Below, one piece after another: positions 58,234 through 64,000 of a stretch of DNA of 64,000 nt; within the stretch, counting starts at the first letter, position 1, and every line of letters begins with the position of its first letter. The stretch spans positions 186,001 through 250,000 of the forward strand of contig NZ_JBBYXK010000002.1 of assembly GCF_039655875.1 (NCBI RefSeq). The letters are read 5' to 3'. The translations under genes were made by a program, and so were the position numbers. A model generated the notes under the pieces. The model saw only the letters and a program-made list of their open reading frames with translations, had not been told where the DNA came from and ran no database searches. Origin of the DNA: Emcibacter sp. SYSU 3D8. Its GTDB lineage: Bacteria; Pseudomonadota; Alphaproteobacteria; SMXS01.

Positions 58234-61200
58234 ATGGACAACCGTTGGGACCGGAAGCAGCAGCATCTGGACCGCATCGGCGACCTGGCCAGGGATGGCC
58301 TGGACGACGCCGAGGCGGCGCCCTTTCTTGACTTCATGTCGCGCTTTTTCGCGGGCGTTACGCCAGAAGACCTGCTGGACCGGCGTCCCGAGAGCCTGTT
58401 CGCGCTCGCTCTGTCGCTGTGGCGCTTCGCCGCCACCCGCGCGCCCGGCGTCGCCAAGGTGCAGGCGTTCAATCCGTCCATGGAGGAGTCCGGCTGGCAG
58501 GATCGCCACACCGTTGTCGAGATCGTCAACGATGACATGCCCTTTCTGGTCGACTCGGTCACCGCCGAACTGGCGCGCCAGGGCCGGGAGATCACCCTGC
58601 TGGTGCATCCGGTGATCACGGTAGAGCGTGACGTGGCCGGCCAGCGCACGCCGAACGGCCTGGGCTACATGGAATCCTACATCTATCTCGAGATCGACCA
58701 GCAGACGTCCCCCGAGTCGATCCAGGCGATCGAGACGGGCGTCAGCGCGGTGCTGGCCGACGCCCGCACCACCTTCGAGGACTGGCAGCCCATGCTCGCC
58801 AGGCTCAGGGCGGCGATCGACGACCTGCAGGCCCGGCCCGGCCCGGCCCCGAAGGAAGAGGTCCAGGAAGCGGTGGACTTCCTCAACTGGCTGGCCGACG
58901 ACAATTTCACCTTTCTGGGCTTTCGCGAATACGACTTCGCCGACCGCAACGGCGAATGGCACGCGATCACCGATCCGCAGGAAGGGCTGGGGCTGATTCG
59001 CGATCCCGAATTCCCGATGCTGCGCGAGCACGGCGCGGATTCACTGCTGCCGCGCACCGCCCGTGCGTTTCTCGACCATCCCGTGCCGCTGATCATCGGC
59101 AAGGCGCACCAGCGATCGACGGTGCATCGGCCGGTGCAGCTCGATTACGTCGGCGTGAAGCGCTACGACGATGATGGCAAGCTGATCGGCGAGCGGCGCT
59201 TCATCGGCATGTTCACCTCGCTTGCCTACACCATGTCGCCCAAGTCGATCCCGGTGCTGCGCCGCAAGGCGGCGATCGTCACCCAGCGTGCCGGGTTCAG
59301 CCGGTATAGCCACGATGGCAAGATTTTCGCCAACATCCTGCATGCCTATCCGCGCGATGAACTCTTCCAGATCGAGCCGGACGAGCTTTACGAGACGGCG
59401 ATCGGCATCCTGCGCCTGCTGGAGCGGCCGCACGCCAAATCGTTCATCCGCATGGACCCCTATGGCGGCTTCGCGTCGGTACAGGTGTTCATTCCCAAGG
59501 ACGCCTTCACGGACGACCGCCGCCGCCGCATCGCGGCGCTGTTCGCTGACGCACTGGGGGGCGAAATCGCCTCGGAAAACCTGCAGATCGGCGATTCCCC
59601 GCTGGCGCGCCTGCATCTCCTGGTCAGCCTTGCCCCTGGGCCGATGCCCAAGGTCGAGGTGGACGACCTCGATGATCAGGTTACCCAGATCATCCGTACC
59701 TGGCGGGACCAGCTGAAGGACAGCCTGCGCGATCACTTCGGCGACGAGCGCGGCAATCTGCTCTGGAACCGGTACGCCGACGGCGTCAGCCTGGCCTATT
59801 GCGACGCCTACGAGCCCGAGCTGGCGGTCCACGACATCGAGAAGCTGGACCAGCTGACCGGCCCCGAATCCCGTGGCTTCAACGTCTATCGTCGCGTTGG
59901 CGACCACGCGAACGTGCTGCGGGTGAAAATCTACCACGCCAGCCACCTCGTGCCGCTGAGCGACGTCCTGCCCAAGCTGGAGAATCTGGGCCTGCGGGTC
60001 ATGGAGGAACAGGCCTATCCGGTCAGCCCAAGCGGCGAAGACCGCGAGGCCTGGATTCACGACATCCTGCTGCAGGACGCAGCCGGCACGGAGCATCGCC
60101 TGCGCAGCGTCAAGCAGCCGCTCGAGGAGGCGCTGGTCGAGATGTGGGATGGCTCGGTGGAGGACGACAGCCTCAACCAGCTGATGCTGCATACCGATCT
60201 GGGCTGGCGCCAGATCGTGGTCCTGCGCGCCTACCTGAAATATATGCGGCAGGCAGGCACCAACTTCACGCAAACCTATCTGCGCAAATCGCTGACCGCC
60301 AATCCCGAGATCGTCGGTAACCTGGTGGCCCTGTTCGCCGCCCGCTTCGATCCCGCCGCCGACCATTCAGAAGCCGGCGCCATCGCCCGCCGGATCGAGC
60401 TGCAGCTGGAGGCGGTACAGAGCCTGGACGAAGACCGCATCATCCGGCGCATCGTCAACCTGATCCGGTCGACCTTGCGCACCAACTATTACCAGCTCGG
60501 CACCGATGGAAAGCACAAGCCCTATCTGTCGCTGAAGCTGGACAGCCAGATGGTCGAGGGATTGCCCAAGCCAAGACCGATGGTGGAGGTCTTCGTCTAT
60601 GCGCCGTGGACGGAAGGTGTCCACCTTCGCGGCGGCAACGTCGCGCGCGGCGGTATCCGCTGGTCGGATCGGCCGGAGGATTTCCGCACCGAAATCCTCG
60701 GCCTGATGAAAGCCCAGATGGTGAAGAATTCGGTGATCGTGCCGGATGGCGCCAAGGGCGGATTCGTCCCCAAACGCCTGCCGGAGGCCGGTACGCGCGA
60801 GGAAATCCAGGCCGAGGGGATTCGCTGCTACCGTACGCTGATGGCAGGCCTGCTGGACATTACCGACAACATCGTCGGCGGACAGGTGGTCCCGCCCGAC
60901 CATGTCGTGCGCTATGACGAGGACGATCCCTATCTCGTCGTCGCCGCCGATAAGGGCACGGCCAGCTTCTCGGACATCGCCAACGAGATCTCGGTCCAAT
61001 ATGGCTTCTGGCTTGGCGACGCTTTCGCCTCGGGCGGCAGCAACGGCTATGACCACAAGAAGATGGGCATCACCGCCCGCGGCGCCTGGATCAGCGTCCA
61101 GCGCCACTTTCGCGAACTCGGCATCGACGTGCAGACCCAGCCGGTCAGCGTGGTTGGAATCGGCGACATGTCAGGCGACGTGTTCGGCAATGGCCTGTTG

Positions 61201-63018
61201 TTGTCCCGGGCCGTGAAACTGGTGGCTGCGTTCGACCACCGGCACGTCTTCATCGACCCCGCGCCCGATCCCGAGACCAGCTTCGAGGAGCGCAGGCGCC
61301 TGTTCGACCTGCCCCGGTCGAGCTGGGCCGACTACAATGCCGCACTGATCTCGGAAGGCGGAGGCATTTTCGCCCGGTCGGTCAAGGCAATCGCGCTGAC
61401 ACCCCAGATCAAGGCGCTGACCGGCCTCGACGCCGACACCGCCACCCCCGCAGAGTTGATCCATGCGCTGCTCAAGGCCGACGCCGACCTGCTCTGGGTG
61501 GGCGGCATCGGAACGTACGTCAAGGCAAGCGATGAGACCAGTAGCGAGGTTGGCGACCGTGCCAATGACACGATCAGGATCAACGGCCGGGATCTCCGCT
61601 TCAAGGTTGTCGGCGAAGGCGGCAATCTGGGTTTTACCCAGCGCGGGCGCATCGAATATGCCCAGAAGGGCGGGCGGCTGAACACTGACGCAGTCGACAA
61701 CTCGGCCGGCGTGAACTGCTCGGACTACGAGGTCAACATCAAGATCCTGCTGAACGCGGTGGTCGCCGACGGCGACATGACCGGAAAGCAGCGCAACGCC
61801 CTGCTGGTCGAGATGACCGGGGACGTGGCCTCACTGGTCCTGGCCACCAACTACCGGCAGACCGAGACGCTTTCCACCACGGTGGCCCGCGCCGCCGAAC
61901 AGCTCGACGCCCAGGCGCGGTTCATGCACCGGCTGGAGCACGAGGGTTCGCTGGAGCGGCCGGTGGAGTTCCTGCCCGACGACGAGGAGATCGCGCGGCG
62001 TCATGCCACCGGCGAGGGACTGACCCGGCCCGAACTGGCGGTGCTGATGGCCTATGCCAAGAACTCGCTGAAGCGGCGCCTCGCCCGCAGCGACCTGCCC
62101 GACGATCCCTGGATCTGCAACGACCTGATCGCCTATTTCCCGCCCGCCATGCGCGAGCGTTTCACCGACAGGATCAAGGAGCATCAGCTCCGGCGGAACA
62201 TCATCGCCATGACGGTCGGCAACGAGATCGTCAACCGGGCCGGCATCACCTTCGTCACCCGGGTGGCCGAGGAAAGCGGCGCGCCGGTCGACCAGATCGC
62301 CACTGCCTACATCGTCGCCCGCGAGGTGATGGGCCTGCAGGCGCTGTGGGACGACATCGACCGGCTGGACAACACCGTGCCGGCCGATGTGCAGACCGGC
62401 ATGATCATCGAGGTCAAGGAGCTGCTGCACCGCATGTCCAGCTGGTTCCTGACGCATCTGGGCCTGCCGCTCGACATCCGCACCGTGGTCGAGCGCTTCC
62501 AGCCCGGCGTACAGGCATTGCTGGCCTCGAAAGCATTGCTGGAGTTGAGCAGCGGCGACGCCATTGCCGAGCAGGTCAGCCTGCTGGCCGCCAAGGGCGT
62601 GCCGGCCGACCTGGCGCACCGGATCGCCAGCCTCGAGCCCATGCTCTCGGCGCCCGACATCGTTCTGCTGAAGGAACGCGATACGGTCCCGCTGGACGAA
62701 ATCGCCAGCGCCTATTTCGCCGTCGGGGCGCGCACCGGACTGGACTGGCTGCGCGGCGCCACCGACATGGTCGTCACGAGTGACCATTGGGACCGGCTGG
62801 CGCTGGGCAGCATCGTCGACGACCTTTACGACCAGCAGCGCGAGCTGACTGGCATGGCGCTCGCCGAAGGCGGCCTCGAGCCGTGGGCCGACCACCATGC
62901 CAAGGCGCTTGACCGCGCCCGGGAACTGATCGCCGAGATGCAATCGAGCGGCAGCATCACCGTCGGCAAGCTGGGTTATGTGGCCCGCCAGATCAGGGGC
63001 GTGTTCGCGTCGATCTGA
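58234..63018 (+). CDS. gdhB: NAD-specific glutamate dehydrogenase, large (180-kDa) type
   Basis: A 1594-residue enzyme that deaminates glutamate to 2-oxoglutarate, typical of proteobacteria and actinobacteria. The start MDNRWDRKQQ is chosen for the family N-terminus and an AAGGGG site. Long N-terminal regions with ACT-like folds (about 1-700) precede the catalytic domain, where GGNVARGGIRWSDR, KAQMVKNSVIVPDGAKGGF (about 800-845) bind glutamate and VVGIGDMSGDVFGNG (about 972-986) binds NAD. The C-terminal region (about 1250-1594) is family-specific. Monocistronic; its stop is 12 bases from the convergent purH. Confidence 0.96.
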   Translation: MDNRWDRKQQHLDRIGDLARDGLDDAEAAPFLDFMSRFFAGVTPEDLLDRRPESLFALALSLWRFAATRAPGVAKVQAFNPSMEESGWQDRHTVVEIVNDDMPFLVDSVTAELARQGREITLLVHPVITVERDVAGQRTPNGLGYMESYIYLEIDQQTSPESIQAIETGVSAVLADARTTFEDWQPMLARLRAAIDDLQARPGPAPKEEVQEAVDFLNWLADDNFTFLGFREYDFADRNGEWHAITDPQEGLGLIRDPEFPMLREHGADSLLPRTARAFLDHPVPLIIGKAHQRSTVHRPVQLDYVGVKRYDDDGKLIGERRFIGMFTSLAYTMSPKSIPVLRRKAAIVTQRAGFSRYSHDGKIFANILHAYPRDELFQIEPDELYETAIGILRLLERPHAKSFIRMDPYGGFASVQVFIPKDAFTDDRRRRIAALFADALGGEIASENLQIGDSPLARLHLLVSLAPGPMPKVEVDDLDDQVTQIIRTWRDQLKDSLRDHFGDERGNLLWNRYADGVSLAYCDAYEPELAVHDIEKLDQLTGPESRGFNVYRRVGDHANVLRVKIYHASHLVPLSDVLPKLENLGLRVMEEQAYPVSPSGEDREAWIHDILLQDAAGTEHRLRSVKQPLEEALVEMWDGSVEDDSLNQLMLHTDLGWRQIVVLRAYLKYMRQAGTNFTQTYLRKSLTANPEIVGNLVALFAARFDPAADHSEAGAIARRIELQLEAVQSLDEDRIIRRIVNLIRSTLRTNYYQLGTDGKHKPYLSLKLDSQMVEGLPKPRPMVEVFVYAPWTEGVHLRGGNVARGGIRWSDRPEDFRTEILGLMKAQMVKNSVIVPDGAKGGFVPKRLPEAGTREEIQAEGIRCYRTLMAGLLDITDNIVGGQVVPPDHVVRYDEDDPYLVVAADKGTASFSDIANEISVQYGFWLGDAFASGGSNGYDHKKMGITARGAWISVQRHFRELGIDVQTQPVSVVGIGDMSGDVFGNGLLLSRAVKLVAAFDHRHVFIDPAPDPETSFEERRRLFDLPRSSWADYNAALISEGGGIFARSVKAIALTPQIKALTGLDADTATPAELIHALLKADADLLWVGGIGTYVKASDETSSEVGDRANDTIRINGRDLRFKVVGEGGNLGFTQRGRIEYAQKGGRLNTDAVDNSAGVNCSDYEVNIKILLNAVVADGDMTGKQRNALLVEMTGDVASLVLATNYRQTETLSTTVARAAEQLDAQARFMHRLEHEGSLERPVEFLPDDEEIARRHATGEGLTRPELAVLMAYAKNSLKRRLARSDLPDDPWICNDLIAYFPPAMRERFTDRIKEHQLRRNIIAMTVGNEIVNRAGITFVTRVAEESGAPVDQIATAYIVAREVMGLQALWDDIDRLDNTVPADVQTGMIIEVKELLHRMSSWFLTHLGLPLDIRTVVERFQPGVQALLASKALLELSSGDAIAEQVSLLAAKGVPADLAHRIASLEPMLSAPDIVLLKERDTVPLDEIASAYFAVGARTGLDWLRGATDMVVTSDHWDRLALGSIVDDLYDQQRELTGMALAEGGLEPWADHHAKALDRARELIAEMQSSGSITVGKLGYVARQIRGVFASI

Positions 63019-63030
63019 GCGTCTCCCGGC

Positions 63031-64000
63031 CTAATGGCGGAAGTGCCGCATCCCGGTCAGGACCATCGCCAGGCCGGCAGCGTCGGCCGCATCGATCACT
63101 TCCTGGTCGCGCATGGAGCCGCCCGGCTGGATCACCGCCGTCGCGCCCGCCTCGGCGGCGGCCAGCAGGCCGTCGGCGAAGGGGAAGAAGGCGTCGGAGG
63201 CGACCACCGAACCCCTGGTGCGGGGCTCGGCCAGACCTTCGGCCTCGGCAACGTCCTGCGCTTTCCTGGCAGCGATCCGGGCTGAATCGACCCGGCTCAT
63301 CTGGCCGGCGCCGACGCCGACCGTGGCGCCGTCCTTCGCATAGACGATCGTGTTCGACTTGACGTGCTTGCAGACGCGAAAGGCGAACAGCAGGTCGGTC
63401 AGCTCCTGCTCGGTCGGCGCGCGCTTCGTGACCACCTTCAGGCCGTCACGGAACACCCGGCCGTTGTCGCGGTTCTGCAGCAGGTACCCGCCGGCCACCG
63501 ACTTCACCGTCATGCCCGGCGCCGCCGGATCTGGCAGGCCGCCGGTCAGCAACAGGCGCAGGTTCTTCTTGCCGGCGATGATCTCGCGCGCCTGGTCCGT
63601 CGCGTCGGGGGCGATGATCACCTCGGTGAAGATCTTGGCGATCTCGGCCGCGGTCTCGCCGTCGAGCGTGTTGTTGAGGGCGATGATGCCGCCGAACGCG
63701 CTGACCGGATCGCAGGCGAGCGCCCGGCGATAGGCCTCGGCCATGCTGCCGGCGATGGCGACACCGCAGGGATTGGCGTGCTTGACGATGACCACGGCGG
63801 GCGATTCGGCCGGGTCGAACTCGGCCACCGCCTCAAAGGCGGCGTCGGTGTCGTTGAGGTTGTTGTAGCTGAGTTCCTTGCCCTGAAGCTGACGCGCGGA
63901 GGCAACGCCGGGCCGTGTGTCGCCGGTGACATAGAAGGCGGCCTGCTGGTGCGGATTCTCGCCGTAGCGCAGGGTCTGCTGCAGCGTGCCGGCGATCGTC
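63031..64000 (-). CDS. purH: Bifunctional AICAR transformylase/IMP cyclohydrolase (5' end cut by window)
   Basis: The last 322 residues of PurH, which catalyses the final two steps of IMP synthesis; the N-terminal IMP-cyclohydrolase part lies beyond the window. Diagnostic segments are [29 protein letters not shown], the catalytic [10 protein letters not shown] (Lys-His of the transformylase), and the C-terminal [18 protein letters not shown] and [12 protein letters not shown]. The frame is open to the right edge. Confidence 0.97.
   Translation of the reverse strand, partial: TIAGTLQQTLRYGENPHQQAAFYVTGDTRPGVASARQLQGKELSYNNLNDTDAAFEAVAEFDPAESPAVVIVKHANPCGVAIAGSMAEAYRRALACDPVSAFGGIIALNNTLDGETAAEIAKIFTEVIIAPDATDQAREIIAGKKNLRLLLTGGLPDPAAPGMTVKSVAGGYLLQNRDNGRVFRDGLKVVTKRAPTEQELTDLLFAFRVCKHVKSNTIVYAKDGATVGVGAGQMSRVDSARIAARKAQDVAEAEGLAEPRTRGSVVASDAFFPFADGLLAAAEAGATAVIQPGGSMRDQEVIDAADAAGLAMVLTGMRHFRH

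Overview
The window reads as a contiguous piece of chromosome from a GC-rich alphaproteobacterium, most like the Rhodospirillales and relatives. The evidence is gene order and family type: serC-serA-hisZ; ybgC-tolQRAB-pal-cpoB-tilS-ftsH-folP-glmM; ruvCAB next to yebC; zapA, 6S RNA and 5-formyl-THF cyclo-ligase in a row; a tkt-gap-pgk-fba run; a 180-kDa-type NAD-glutamate dehydrogenase; and a zinc-less L31. No insertion sequence, prophage, integrase or CRISPR array was seen, and no stretch longer than 300 bases lacks a gene.

Layout. 1-3914 (minus): serine synthesis and the HisZ subunit, behind a good promoter at about 3984-4011. 4075-18929 (minus): a long co-directional block read as yebC, ruvC, ruvA, ruvB, ybgC, tolQ, tolR, tolA, tolB, pal, cpoB, tilS, ftsH, folP, glmM, thiD, many pairs overlapping by 1-8 bases. 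It joins Holliday-junction resolution, the Tol-Pal envelope machine, tRNA-Ile lysidine synthesis, membrane proteolysis, folate and amino-sugar synthesis. 19116-21300 (minus): a coiled-coil protein, ZapA, 6S RNA, 5-FTHF cyclo-ligase and a YmdB phosphoesterase. 21498-29393 (plus): transketolase, GAPDH, PGK, class I aldolase, ThiE, EF-P, SuhB and an OmpA-like protein. An MsbA-related exporter and L31 follow divergently.

31777-35962 holds three tandem serine-hydrolase paralogues (beta-lactamase/family VIII esterase fold) and a small membrane protein; two of the paralogues share an 80-bp perfectly identical tract. 35982-38388 holds a GNAT enzyme, an hsp20 gene with an RpoH-like promoter and ROSE-like RNA thermometer, and asd preceded by a short threonine-rich leader ORF with mutually exclusive hairpins, a candidate attenuator. 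38483-44692 holds a GlxA-type regulator overlapping an isonitrile-hydratase-like gene, the cnoX-LON-Trm112-DUF971 operon, tRNA-Gly(GCC), a sulfotransferase-like gene and small proteins. 44704-48140 holds a second FtsH, a class III CoA-transferase and a tiny pentad-repeat protein.

The most unusual region is 48243-56396: two GNAT acyltransferases, a RimK-family ATP-grasp ligase, and three consecutive asparagine-synthetase-like proteins that keep the ATP-binding PP-loop but lack the N-terminal glutaminase cysteine. I read this as a probable undescribed amide-bond-forming (peptide or small-molecule) pathway; its product is unknown. The window closes with a CPA2-type K+/H+ antiporter, NAD-glutamate dehydrogenase and the 3' part of purH.
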